NCBI GenBank assembly: GCA_013115135.1
Contig: JABANP010000331.1
Span: 1 to 57,523, forward strand
Direction of reading: 5' to 3'
Length of the DNA stretch: 57,523 nucleotides
Source of the DNA: Perkinsus olseni
Taxonomy: Eukaryota; Perkinsozoa; Perkinsida; Perkinsidae
How positions within the stretch are numbered: the stretch's first letter is position 1; every line of letters begins with the position of its first letter. This document shows, piece after piece, positions 10,977 through 21,479 of the stretch. Under the pieces are notes generated by a model. It did no database searches and had not been told where the DNA came from. It was given only the letters and a program-made list of their open reading frames with translations. The translations under genes were made by a program, and so were the position numbers.

Positions 10977-13285
10977 ATGAATTACCTCCTCTGCCTCGCC
11001 TGCGCCATCCTCACCTTCACTGACACTAACCCTACCGTTGACGCGGCACCTTATGAAGGTTCAAACCTGAGATCAGCGGTCCTTCTCGTTGAATTATTAT
11101 TAGCAGCAGCGGGGGACGCCTTTATCGGATATGAAGGTGGTATGTAGCCCAAGTGCCGGCAAGCCTCCTCGGGTGATCAATCAGGTGGGAAGAAGCTCAG
11201 AAGACTTGATGGGGTTCTATGTGAACCCTCAAAGGGCACACAAGAATTCGGTTATACCACCATCTCGGAAAACAAGAAGTACATATTTGTTGGTAGATGC
11301 TTGAGAGAAGCCTGTGTGTCCGTCAGATATTTCCATGCTCTCATAAACGCAGAGGAGAGCTCCCCGAATACGCCGACTTTCGTCTACTTGCCCGGAGGCC
11401 CTGGAGTCAGCGCCCTTGGAGCAACTCTGACCCTCATCGGGCCCTGCATCGTTGAAGCGGATGACCTCACTCTGAGTCTCAACAAGTGCTGCAGGTACGA
11501 CACCAGTGGAATCATGTTTCTTCCTTCCCAGGTTCGCATGGACCCGAAAGGCGAATGGCATTTTCATGGACGCCCCCGGAGAGACCGGGTTCAGTATAGG
11601 CTCGACTGAGGCAAGCATGAGAGAATACGTCGACAACTTGTACGGCTCTGATGAGAATGACGATTGTTGAATCGTAGAGTACTACCCAGATATAAGACTC
11701 TTCTGGAGGTCATTTCGAAGGCGCCACATCTGCGGGAGAACCTCCACTTGGTTGGGACCTCATTCGATGGTACGATACTGTTTTTGCGGCTTGTTGCCCG
11801 AGAGCACGCATGACTAGGTCAGACTCTGATCGTCAGGGATGGCTCCGTGCTGTTGGGTCAGAATCCGAGTGTTGATTTTGGACTGTAACCTCCATAGGTT
11901 CAACGGCAACCCTACTCGCTCAAAAGATTATATCGTTCAAGTCACAATCGGGAATAAAATTGAGAAGTCTCATAATTCTGGATGGGTTCATGAGTCCTGT
12001 CGATATGTACGAGCGTGACAATTCGAGAGAACTGGAGGTCTTGCCTTTATTCCGGTGACTTCAGGTACAGAGGTGCTGTCGAGATGGCGAGAAAAAGAAA
12101 TCTTCTGCCGCAGAAGACGTGAGCAGCACAACTGTAACCTATAGTCTACCTGTCTTATACGCGCTTCGCTTCAGTATCGCCAAGATGGTTACGGATGGTG
12201 ATACATGCTTTGAGAAGGTGAAAGCATGCCAGCCGACTGGAAGCCACCCCGATCCTGACCCAAGTAGCTATGAGCATGACACCTACCGAACCCTTTGTCG
12301 TCATCCGTGACTGCAAGGTGCATGTCAAGAAGCGGCGAATTTCTGTCGTGATTCTCTGCTTGACCCACTCAAGGCGGCTAGCATCAGCCAGTGAGAGATT
12401 GTACAGTACAGTCAGTGTACTCGCATGCCGCATTGCGGAGACTGTATAGCATCTTCCGTTCGAGCCTCTGGTTCTTTAGATATGATGTACGTACTGCGCC
12501 CGGGCTGGAGCACAAATATTATAAACTTATAACCGGCACCGTGAGTCCCGGATTCAGAGTGGCCATTGCCCGATAAGTACAACAATCTTCCACCGATGTC
12601 AGGCCGAGACCCATATGAACGACAAGACCGTGCAAGCGGCAATGGGAGTGAGTAAACAATGGTTCAGCTTTGATGGGCAGGTGTGACTCAGTCGTAGTGG
12701 CTGCTGCCTTGCGGCCTTTCATGATGTCAGGTATTCCAGGACTTCCACAAGTTTGTGGCCTATGACACCAAAAAAGCTGTGCCTAGTCTTCTGGACCAAG
12801 GTTTGAAGGTGACTTTGATGTTGCGATGTGGCATGGCTTACGTCCTCGACTCAACTCTTTCACTAATCACTACCCTCAGGTTGTAGTCTTCAATGGTGAT
12901 CAAGATTTCGTGACCAACTCATTCGGTGCTCTGTACTGGCTGAGTGGTTTGAAGGGAAGCGTTGACTACGGTGAGCAAATAGCTGCCGCGAAGGACACGC
13001 CTCTCAAAGTAAGAAACATGACATCGACCGAAGCTGCCGATCTGACAATGCAGCTCGAATTCACTTCAGTTTAAGGAGGGAGGAAGTTTGGGAACGATTA
13101 GGGCGGTCAAATACACCACAGGTGGATACTTAGCGTTCATCAGAGTGAGACAGGGGGGAGGCTAAATACACTAAGTACGCGTGTTCTGCGAGGTACCTGA
13201 TGGGAGTCACAGACCGGTTCTCAACAAGCCTTTGGAAATGCAGCAGGCTTTCGAGGCCGTATTGAGTGGAGCTATCGGGGCATAA
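10977..13285 (+). CDS. S10 serine carboxypeptidase-like protein, chimeric signal peptide
   Basis: Exons are separated by short GT-AG introns; the clearest are 45 nt (donor GTATGT), 48 nt (donor GTACAT), 37 nt and 38 nt. Spliced, the protein shows S10 hallmarks in order: FGYTTISEN-K-KYFHALINAEE, VYLPGGPGVSA (oxyanion loop), FAWTRKANGIFMDAPGETG, nucleophile Ser in LHLVGTSFDGS, LDGFMSPVDMY, VQAAMGVSKQWF, catalytic Asp in VVVFNGDQDFVTN, and His in DGSHRPVLNKPLEMQQAF. The triad is complete. Asn of WLNGGPG is Pro, and Glu of GESYG is Thr. In yeast carboxypeptidase Y these residues bind the substrate carboxylate, so activity may differ from a classical carboxypeptidase. The first exon is borrowed from the cysteine-rich peptide family (MNYLLCLACAIL). 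The former start codon has become CTG at the NLRSAVLLV junction. Confidence 0.85.
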
Positions 13286-14010
13286 AGATGAATGAAGATT
13301 TCCCGTTCATAGTCGGTATCGTAGTGTCCAATAGACACTCTCCAGCCAGGCAATTCATAACTGATGTCGCATCAGATCATATGCCGCTCTAATATCTCAT
13401 ATGTCATATCATATGTCTCTATCATATAGCGATAATAACGCTCATTATGTCTTTCTCACTATCGGTGATAGCCTCTCGCGGGCACGCGACTTTTGCTCGG
13501 GCCGAGCCATGGCCGTTGTTCTCATTCGTAAGTTTTCTCATAATTTCTCGTTCGTCTGACCAGTCCAGCCTTCTGAGCCGTAGTAGGCTCCGTAACCACA
13601 CACTTTATGTCATGTCGTAGTAGGCAGAGCCGATTAGGATATGCTATAGCTGTAGCTATAGCAATCTTACCCATCTTTAAGCCCCGTCTCAAATGGCCAC
13701 ACTGTACTGAGTTATAGTGCATACTAGTTACCTACTAGATTAGGCTCCTGACGGCCTGCAGCATGGGAGAAATTGGGGCTCACAACACTGTCGCACAACG
13801 GACAGCGTGGCTCACACGGTCGGGGACAGTCGACTCCAACGGTGCTCCTTAACTGAGTTAAGTTTAAGTTAACTCTTGGATCTTATTGTTTCCCCTCACA
13901 TACGCCGTGCTTTCGGTGGTTTCGGCCGCACAAGGTGTTTGTGCGGATGTCTGCCCATTTGTAGCGTATTACTTACAATCCGTTAATTGATCGATGGCAG
14001 AATGGCTGGA
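13286..14010. other. Spacer with CATATG-rich stretch and dispersed repeat
   Basis: No gene is supported. Around 13376-13433 there is a run of CATATG/ATCATAT words. Near 13700 the sequence ctgtactgagttatagtgca also occurs at 8750, and it is followed by tagttacctactagatta, which resembles the palindrome arms at 10.0/10.85 kb. Confidence 0.4.
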
Positions 14011-14566
14011 TAATCCCGGCTCTTCGTCCGCGACCTTGCGTAACATACAATGGGAAAAGAGCTCAAGTCGCGAATCGATCAGCCGGGGAGGAGACACTCC
14101 TACCAGGCACACCGCCCCGCACGCATACACACGATTACTTCGGGCGGTCCGCCCGATCGACACCCGGGTGGATCCGGGATCGACACTAGGACATCTCCGG
14201 ATTCACGGTTCCGAGTCACGTCACGACGACCCGTGCACTGTACACCCTCCGCGCCTGGCAAACACTACCCTAGTAGGGTTACCCTACCCTTCTGCCGCAT
14301 TGGCTGCACCGACACATATCCGGCACTGCCCGGTCTGCTTTCCCGCTATCTTCGTGCGGACCAAGGGTTGACCGGGCTCTGTTTCCTCAAGTCTCTTGGG
14401 TTCGTCCTTCGCGCAGTTCGCATGGACCTTGGGTTTGCAGCTTTGCAAGTCCACGCTGTGCCTACCCCAGAGTTGGTCCCTGTGCGTTCCGCAGTGTGGA
14501 CAGCGCAGGTTTCCGCGATGGGCTGTTCGCTCGCTTCGAGTACCTGCGGCAGTCACTGCACACCGC

Positions 14567-14587
14567 GTCGGTCGGACCGACTCGGTC
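14567..14587 (+). repeat. Palindromic triplet, A = gtcggtc
   Basis: Perfect structure inside the GC-rich candidate element. Confidence 0.9.
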
Positions 14588-14985
14588 CTTTCCGCGCTAC
14601 CCCAGTCCGTTGCCCGGCACTGGTTCGGATCGCCTGACGCAATTGGCCTGGCCATGTTGGCCCCACTGCACCTTGCACGGGTCAGGGCTCCCAGCTTAGG
14701 GATGACTCACTGCTCTGCACCATGGCACCTGGGTGGACGGACTTCATCCTGTGCATGATGGCGTCCTGCTCAATGGAAGCTTCCACTGATAGTGTCCTGC
14801 TCTTGCAGACTAGCGGAACGGCTTACTCATTCGCTCTCAGCCCTCAGAGCCAGAGGTAGGCTCCCGCTGGGTTCCCGCCCGCCCGCGAGTCGCGAAGGCG
14901 GTCGAGGAGGTGAACTCCTGGAGTAACTCCAGGCTCCGCTGCACTGTTCAGCCACCGCGGCTACTCTGTCGTTTGTAGCGCCTGC

Positions 14986-15006
14986 GCGGACTGAGTCCGC
15001 CGGACT
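14986..15006 (+). repeat. Palindromic triplet, A = gcggact
   Basis: Perfect structure inside the GC-rich candidate element. Confidence 0.9.
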
Positions 15007-15274
15007 CATTCTCTCGTTACGTGACGCTAGTTGCGTCATGAGCTTCGGTGTCGTTATCTCCAGTGGCGATTCGCGACCATTTGTGTGTCCACTTTATACG
15101 CGTGATTTGTGACAACTCCTTTGTCTCATACCACAGACTGTGGTCCACAGCCACCAGCTCTTGTGTCACACAGTTCGTGGAGCTACGTGCCCGTTCACGT
15201 CGTTTTGAGTCGTCTACTTCGCTCATGGTTTTTGTCCTCCACTCTGGTGACGCTTCCCGCGTAGACTCCGTTTC

Positions 15275-15295
15275 GTGCTCAGTGAGCACTGCTCA
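15275..15295 (+). repeat. Palindromic triplet, A = gtgctca
   Basis: Perfect structure inside the GC-rich candidate element. Confidence 0.9.
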
Positions 15296-16489
15296 CCCGA
15301 CGGTACAGGGCGGGCAGATTACCGCTTGTGGGTACTGCACTGCCGCTACCCGAGCAGCCACCATTCTGCGGCGCAGGATCTGCGCTGCCGGTGCACCAAC
15401 CCGGCATGTAGTTCATCGAGCATCAGGTGTTGCTCGGAGTCCGAGCCTCAGACGTGTCCGGGTTCTGCTTCCTTCTCTCTACAACCTTCCGGCGGCTGGT
15501 GTCGCTTCCCACGGGGAAGTTTCTCCTACCCTCTTCTCCGGCCACTGACTCGTGCTGCTTCGGTAGTAGGCACGGCCTTCACGAGGCCTTCCCGGAGATT
15601 CTTCCTCGGTGGGTGTCGGGGTTGTACTAGCACCTCGCGCATACGGCCTCCCGAGTCGGGAGGCTGGTCGGGAGTCCCGCCTATGCTACAGTTCCGAAGC
15701 GGAACTTCCGCTTCTCGGCGCGACATTTGCATCAACGCGCAACCTCACCAGTGACTGACTGGAGCCCCCAGTCAGTGTCTCCTCCAGTCTGGGGGCGACC
15801 TTGATCCATCGCATTCCTGTGTATCCAGCAGCTTCGACACAGCTATGATTCACCTCCGCCTCAGGCGGCGGGGTTGCCCCATTCGGTTAGTTTGGCCGCT
15901 AAACCGGCACGAGTCCTGCAACGTAGTGGCCCTACCCTGTAGGACCTACAGCAGGTGTGCTTCACCCCGTATGGAACTCGCGACGACGGGATTTCCATCA
16001 TTCGCAGCATTTTCTGCGCATGCAGTGCTGAACCAGACCACATTATGTTTTTTTTGGCCGGAGCTCCGGGGCGTACCACAGTGTCTTCAATTTGGTCACG
16101 TCCCGTCATGTTCGTCCCCGTTCTATGTGCTTTCATGCACACGATTGGGCAGCTGAGCTCGGTCTCGACTCGATCGTAACGTTGTTCGCCCGGCAGAAGT
16201 GCCTTCTCCCCGGCTGTTCGATTCGCGACACGAGCTCTCTTCCCATGGGTGGCGCGGCGGCTTCGAGTCCCTTCACCGTTGCTATTAGCATAGGGCTACT
16301 CGTGTTGATCTCATACCCCGGCAGCTCATGCGCCTTCTTCACCCCATCAAGTACGTCTTAGCGGTCCCAGCGTTTCCTATGCTAGTAATCCAGTCCTGCA
16401 TCTCCTGAAGAGCTCAAGTCGCGAATCGATCAGCCGGGGAGGAGACACTCCTACCAGGCGACCCCCCCATTGAGGGAGGGACGGGTGGG

Positions 16490-16650
16490 TCAAAAACATC
16501 GACAGGACACCCGGCACTACCGTGCCAGACGCTGACCTCTCACGATGAACGGCTCGGTGACGTACACCGCCCCGCACGCATACACACGATTGTCTCCAGC
16601 GGCGGACTACCGTGGATTTTCCTTCGACACACGGAGTGCATCGATTACTA
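16490..16650. repeat. ~160-bp direct repeat, copy 1
   Basis: Starts ggtcaaaaacatcgacagg and is nearly identical to 18285-18445, same orientation. Part of it (accgccccgcacgcatacac) also occurs at 14110. Confidence 0.9.
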
Positions 16651-16979
16651 AAATCCCGGCTCTTCGTCCGCGACCTTGCGTAACATACAATGGGAAAAGA
16701 GCTCAAGTCGCGAATCGATCAGCCGGGGAGGAGACACTCCTACCAGGCGACCCCCATCCGATGGAAAAAAAAGGTTGTGTTCCATCGTGCACCCGTGAAG
16801 CACTGAACCGGCGGGCCTGTCGCTACAGGTGGTGGTCAGCTGGGAAGTTGCAGGAGAAGTTCTCCTGGACAACAGACTATAACACGGCGCCAAGGAAGTT
16901 CCCACAACGCGCAGAGAGTGTTGGCACAACACTGGGAAAGTTGGGATCTGGCGAGTCACAGAGACCCGTAGCATGAGAT

Positions 16980-17000
16980 ACGGCGCCGCCGTGACGGCGG
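16980..17000 (-). repeat. Palindromic triplet, A = ccgccgt
   Basis: Perfect on the minus strand, at the left edge of the ~193-bp tandem repeat. Confidence 0.9.
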
Positions 17001-17400
17001 TCCAAGCCTCGAGGTAGTCGAGTCGAGTACAGACGGAGGCGCCAAGAAACAAGCAGCGAGGAGGAGAGCACGGATCGTGCACGAGGGGGAGGGAAGTCAG
17101 AGTGGCGCGTGAACGTGACAGCGGGCCACTGGCAAAGCACGAGGGAGCGGGGTAGTGTGCAAGGCACGACCCCTAGGCAAGGCGCAAGGAGCGGTCCCAG
17201 CCTCGAGTACGGGCGGAGGCGCCAGGGATCCTGGCCCAGGGGACACGCGCCGGGGAGAGGAGCACGGAGCGCGCACGAGAACGAGGGGAGCCAGAGGGGC
17301 ACGTGAGCGTGACAGCGTACCACTGGCAAGGCACGAGGGGGAGAGGAAGTGTGCAAGGCACGACCCCTGGGCAAGGCGCAAGGAGTGACGGGGGCAGTGG
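17000..17400. repeat. ~193-bp imperfect tandem repeat, two units
   Basis: The unit beginning ggtccaagcctcgag at 17000 recurs at 17193 (ggtcccagcctcgag). Both contain the cggaggcgcca, gcacg...gcacga and gtgacagcg...ccactggcaa blocks. GC-rich, no coding evidence. Confidence 0.75.
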
Positions 17401-17990
17401 AGCAAGGCGAGACTCAGCCGCAAAGGGAGTCGCAGGCCCAGCTCGGCGCGTTGTAGAAACCGTCTAGGACGCCCTTTCTACGAGAAAGGGAGCAGAAAGT
17501 CTACAGCGCACCCGACAACAGAGTGTCCGACACCAACTCGGCAGGTGAAGAAGGTGTCAGCCGCCTCGTCGGACGTGAACGGCGTAGTCGGGCGGTTGTG
17601 GGAATACGTTGCCGTGAACCACATCGCGATGCATGTCTCCCCGAGTAGCCTCAGAAGCAAAACCCAGCGGACAAGCCGTCCCGAGGCAAAGCTGGGGGAG
17701 ACACACTGGGAATTAGTGGCGTGTGTACCCCCGCCGGGGGTCCCCGGCGGTCGTACATCCGTGACGCCTAGAGAAAGAGAGAACCCGCGGGGGTCCCCCC
17801 GGGGGGAAGAGAGCGCACGTGGGCCCCAGGAAGTGGGAGACAAGCACAGTTTCGTAACGCCTGTGTGTTGAGTCAAGTGGTAACCCGGGGGTAAAGTGCT
17901 GCACGGGTGCGTGCATGGGAGCCACAGTGGCTCAGCCACTGGCGGGAGGCGGGTAGCACGGCAGGAGGGAGGCAGAGTGTGCCAAAGGGG

Positions 17991-18210
17991 AGCGTGAGAG
18001 TCCCGAGAGCCGTGAGAGACGGCAGGTGAGGGAGAGCCCAATAGGAGCGTGAGAGTCCCGAGAGCCGTGAGAGACGGCAGGTGAGGGAGAGCCCAATGGG
18101 AGCGTGAGAGTCCCGAGAGCCGTGAGAGACGGCAGGTGAGGGAGAGCCCAATGGGAGCGTGAGAGTCCCGAGAGCCGTGAGAGACGGCAGGTGAGGGGGA
18201 GCCCCAAGGA
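17991..18210. repeat. 55-bp tandem repeat, four units
   Basis: Units start at 17991, 18046, 18101 and 18156, each beginning agcgtgagagtcccgagagc. The first three are nearly identical and the fourth diverges at its end. The period is not a multiple of three. Confidence 0.95.
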
Positions 18211-18284
18211 GGAGAGGGCGGCGGAGCAAGGTGAACTCAACCTGGCGGGAGCTGCAAACCGAGCTCGTGTCCGGAGCGACGTAG

Positions 18285-18445
18285 GTCAAAAACATCGACA
18301 GGACACCCGGCACTACCGTGCCAGACGCTGACCTCTCACGATGAACGGCTCGGTGACGTACACCGCCCCGCACGCATACACACGATTGTCTCCTGCGGCG
18401 GACTACCGTGGATTTTCCTCCGACACACGGAGTTTATCGATTACT
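18285..18445. repeat. ~160-bp direct repeat, copy 2
   Basis: Second copy of the 16490-16650 repeat, 1.8 kb away in the same orientation, just right of the 55-bp tandem array. Confidence 0.9.
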
Positions 18446-19122
18446 ATAACTCAGAAATGAGTGAGATTCCGGGGAGTTCTTTCCTTCTTGGTTTCATCAG
18501 AGTGAGGTTTGATCGTGGTAGCAAGTTGTAAACATCTTCTGACGATTAACTCATCATCTAGCGGCGCTAACTGTTAGCTACCAGCATTGGGTTGTTCACC
18601 AGTGGTGATTGGCTTGAGCAAGAAGACGCTAAAGAGATCATTAGATGGTTGACTACGGCGAACCATGCTGAAAGCTGCTTCGCACAGGCTGACTTCTCTG
18701 CGGTCCTGGTTTTCCCTGACCCATCATTCGTCGACGAGCGAATGAGGTTATTCGACGATCTGGCAGCCAGATTCTGACTTGCGCCGTCACGGCGCCGCCG
18801 TGCTACAAGGACGCCCGGTTAACGCTAAGTACTCCGCTTGAACGGGTGCCCTGGCTGCCGTGCCATCTACTTTCCCGGGTACACCTGAGTCCGAGGGAGC
18901 TAAACGATGACTCCGCTTCTCAGTATTATTTTAACGTTTTTACTGTAACTGTAAGCTTCCGTCTCTAAGGGAAGGGGGATGTAGTTGTGCAAGTGCACAA
19001 CTATGGAACCTAAGCTTAGCCGACGCTAGTGGATGATCCTATAACTGTAGTTCAAGTATGAAAGATAGAATCTAAGGATTCAACTAAACCATTGGCTTGA
19101 GTTTACCGATGGTTAACACCAG
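18446..19122. other. Spacer, no supported gene
   Basis: A short open frame at 18592-18777 shows no motif. A perfect palindromic triplet lies at 18782 and a long hairpin (tagttgtgca...tgcacaacta) near 18985. Confidence 0.4.
18782..18802 (-). repeat. Palindromic triplet, A = cacggcg
   Basis: Perfect on the minus strand. Confidence 0.9.
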
Positions 19123-19322
19123 CGTACCTCCCACCACTCCTCGACCTCCGCGCCAAGCCACACCTCGTGGCAGCTCCGGGCTGCACCACTGACCTGCGGG
19201 CTGCCATCAGCTAGGCGACGCGCTGTGACCATCCTCAGACTCCTTAAAAGGATTCTGAGTTGCGACCGACAGTTCTCGGGTGAGTGCTGCAACTTGCGCT
19301 ACCGACTTGCAATGAGGGTCCG

Positions 19323-19343
19323 CTTTGGGCCAAAGCCTTTGGC
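19323..19343 (-). repeat. Palindromic triplet in TOG copy, A = gccaaag
   Basis: Perfect on the minus strand. Exactly 14 nt longer than the site near 5053 in the other TOG copy. Confidence 0.95.
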
Positions 19344-20201
19344 TGCCAGGTATACAACATTAAGTGCCGAGGAGAGGCACTTCCTATGCGTCTCCCTCTC
19401 AATGAGGTAGCTCAGGCTGGCCCCGAACTCCTCACTGATACTCTTCCCGCAGATATTATCATTGACAAGAGCCGACTTGAGGCTGGCGAGGGCTTCCATG
19501 CGGACGCTCCACTGCTCGCTGAGGAGCAGCTCTTCCACTATGTACAACGGAGAACCTATTCCATGTAATCGCCATCAGTTGAACGCCAGTAAGCCTCACC
19601 TAGCACATCGCCGATGGGCCTTTTCGAGCCGAGTACTGAAGGAGGTTTCCGGTCAGTACTCAAAGGCTTGCTTCTCCTCCTCTCACCAACAGGGATTTGT
19701 CTCGGCTGACGTGATTCAATAGGACCTGTGCTAGGCTTCGAACTATCGGCAACAACTACTGATATATCCAATCGGACACCGCCGCCTGGGAGGTCCTCGG
19801 GAGAACCATCGACCCGTACGATAGGAGGGATAGCAGGCTCGTACCTTCGGCTGTATGCAAGGTCTTCTCTCAGAGGTTCGCCACCGTAACCACACAGGCA
19901 TCGAGCCAGTTCCTCTTCAACCCGTTGAAACTGCGGGCATCCGAGGAGATCCTCGCGGCACCACAGAAGGATCGGCCCGAGGACTCTTTCCTGGGTACTT
20001 CAAAGCGCACGGGCTGAAGTTGACCATTAGGGGAATTAAGGCGTCCACGCCTCGCTCGATGAAGAGCCGACCCCAAGCTGAAATTGGTCTTTCCACTTCG
20101 ATGATGACCAAAGCCAAAACCGCAAGGGGACCGTCCAGGCCTCTCTTCATCGCTACGGTTATGGAGGATGCTGGTGAGCATTGAGCCACACTTGACATCA
20201 G

Positions 20202-20222
20202 ATACATTATGTATCATACATA
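20202..20222 (-). repeat. Palindromic triplet in TOG copy, A = tatgtat
   Basis: Perfect on the minus strand. 14 nt longer than the site near 5912 in the other TOG copy; shifts the frame. Confidence 0.95.
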
Positions 20223-20272
20223 CGCGCGGATGAGCTGCGGTAGGATAATATCGAATGCCGTATCCTCCAGCC

Positions 20273-20293
20273 AAGTAGACTACTTGAAGTAGT
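20273..20293 (-). repeat. Palindromic triplet in TOG copy, A = actactt
   Basis: Perfect on the minus strand. Brings an in-frame stop relative to the site near 5975; here the net length difference is 9 nt because of a nearby 5-nt change. Confidence 0.95.
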
Positions 20294-20629
20294 CGAGTAG
20301 TCCTAGCATAGTGGTCATGATACATTGCTTCACTTGAAGCACCGCATCGATGAGGAAGCCTTCACAGGAAGAAAGACGGGCCAATAAGGCGTGATTGTGT
20401 TCGGGGTCTACCGGACTGAGGTTATCAGCCAACCAAGTGTATGCCTCCTTGCGGTCATTCACACCTCTATTTTGCAAAGCTGTGATTACATCATCTGGGA
20501 TGGCGACCTCTGTAGCGGCCGTGGAGGCTCTCTGGGGAATGCAAAGCTCGATGGCGGAGCGGAGCGTTTCTGCTGGAGATGACGGAGGCATCCAGTGAGC
20601 GGGCGAAGCAAGTGTCGGATTGCAGTGTG

Positions 20630-20650
20630 GCTGACAGTGTCAGCCTGACA
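20630..20650 (+). repeat. Palindromic triplet, A = gctgaca
   Basis: Perfect, just upstream of the TOG pseudogene start. Confidence 0.9.
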
Positions 20651-21113
20651 CAATGAAAATTTCATCTTTCTGTTCGAAATTTTCAAAAATTTTCGAACAT
20701 ATAACAGAATCTATTTTTCTGCTCAAATGCGGAAAGCGCGCGCCCGAAGAAAAAAATTGAAAAAGTGGCTGTTTGGGGTATTTTCATGAATTTTCTCTGC
20801 CACCGTATTGCGGTCTGAGTTAGACCGTCTAACCGACAACTCATTAGTCACTAATGTACGGCGGAACTCCCAGCTATATCTTTAGCCTCGATGCCATGGC
20901 TTTTTCCAGTAATATTCTGTTCGTGCTTAAATGATTTCCCGAAGACTTCAAATGTTACAAATGTGTGCCAAATCATGTGTCTGACAGCTAAGATGTGAGT
21001 TCCGAGAGCTTGATAGGTTGAAGTTCATACTTGAAGATAGTCCGCTCCCCAAGACCGAGATCCAAAACCCCTAGCGCTTGTTGAATGTTGTTGCAAAGAC
21101 GATTTGCGATACG

Positions 21114-21134
21114 ATCACAGACTGTGATTCACAG
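21114..21134 (+). repeat. Palindromic triplet, A = atcacag
   Basis: Perfect structure in spacer DNA. Confidence 0.9.
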
Positions 21135-21458
21135 TATCACCGTGCACTGTGTAGATTCCGGGTGTCAGTGCTTGCGCTCAAGTCAAACAGAGTTGGGACC
21201 CGAACAACAAGGCCTGCACCTTTCGTCCAGATTCTGCACTACGAAGAAAATTCGTGAAAAACAACGGCTGCCGCGGTCTAGGTCGTGAGATATGGGATAC
21301 TCACGTCGTGCATTTCACGGCATGAATTTCCTGTTGATAAACCTGATAATTATCTCGGAGACAAGGCCATACGTTGCTGTAATATTCTGTGTTCATGCGT
21401 AGCTAGCTTGTTGCGCGACGAGCATGATACTGTACGGCTTGTGCAGATGGACGGTCAC

Positions 21459-21479
21459 CTACCGGCGGTAGGCTACCGC
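21459..21479 (-). repeat. Palindromic triplet, A = gcggtag
   Basis: Perfect on the minus strand, in spacer DNA. Confidence 0.9.

Larger units (their letters stand above)
9790..11050. repeat. Long imperfect palindrome carrying a duplicated signal-peptide/promoter region
   Basis: The left arm (about 9790-10160) is the reverse complement of the right arm (about 10635-11050), separated by ~470 bp. Each arm holds the 5' end of the cysteine-rich peptide gene: the left arm reads leftward into its own pseudogene, the right arm reads rightward into the S10 gene. The arms differ by point changes and by 14-nt palindromic insertions at 9805, 10028 and 10810. Confidence 0.85.
14014..16751. mobile_element. 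Candidate element bounded by ~97-bp direct repeats
   Basis: Positions 14014-14110 and 16653-16751 are almost identical and in the same orientation, like short LTRs. A shorter copy of their right half lies at 16405-16460. The interior is GC-rich and full of palindromic triplets. It contains minus-strand frames (15017-15289; 14284-14655) that are not recognisable; the second holds a CPHC zinc-ribbon-like motif. A retroelement or a non-autonomous derivative is one reading, but no reverse transcriptase or integrase is visible. Confidence 0.4.
19123..20591 (-). pseudogene. Partial, damaged copy of the TOG gene
   Basis: Starts at the ATG complementary to 20589-20591 and follows the gene at 2.1-6.3 kb from its first codon through three exon regions, then similarity stops at about 19123. 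The 44-nt intron is kept (19556-19599), so the copy is DNA-derived, not retroposed. Two palindromic triplets break the frame: 20273-20293 brings an in-frame TAG after LGLLDYF, and 20202-20222 adds 14 nt. A third (19323-19343) adds 14 nt after VYLAAK. The 3' two thirds are missing. It is read as a pseudogene. Confidence 0.85.

Noticed and set aside
14050..14637. Plus-strand 195-codon frame
   Set aside because: Arg/Pro/Ser-rich composition, repeats shared with non-coding copies, and no motif. Probably chance openness in GC-rich DNA.
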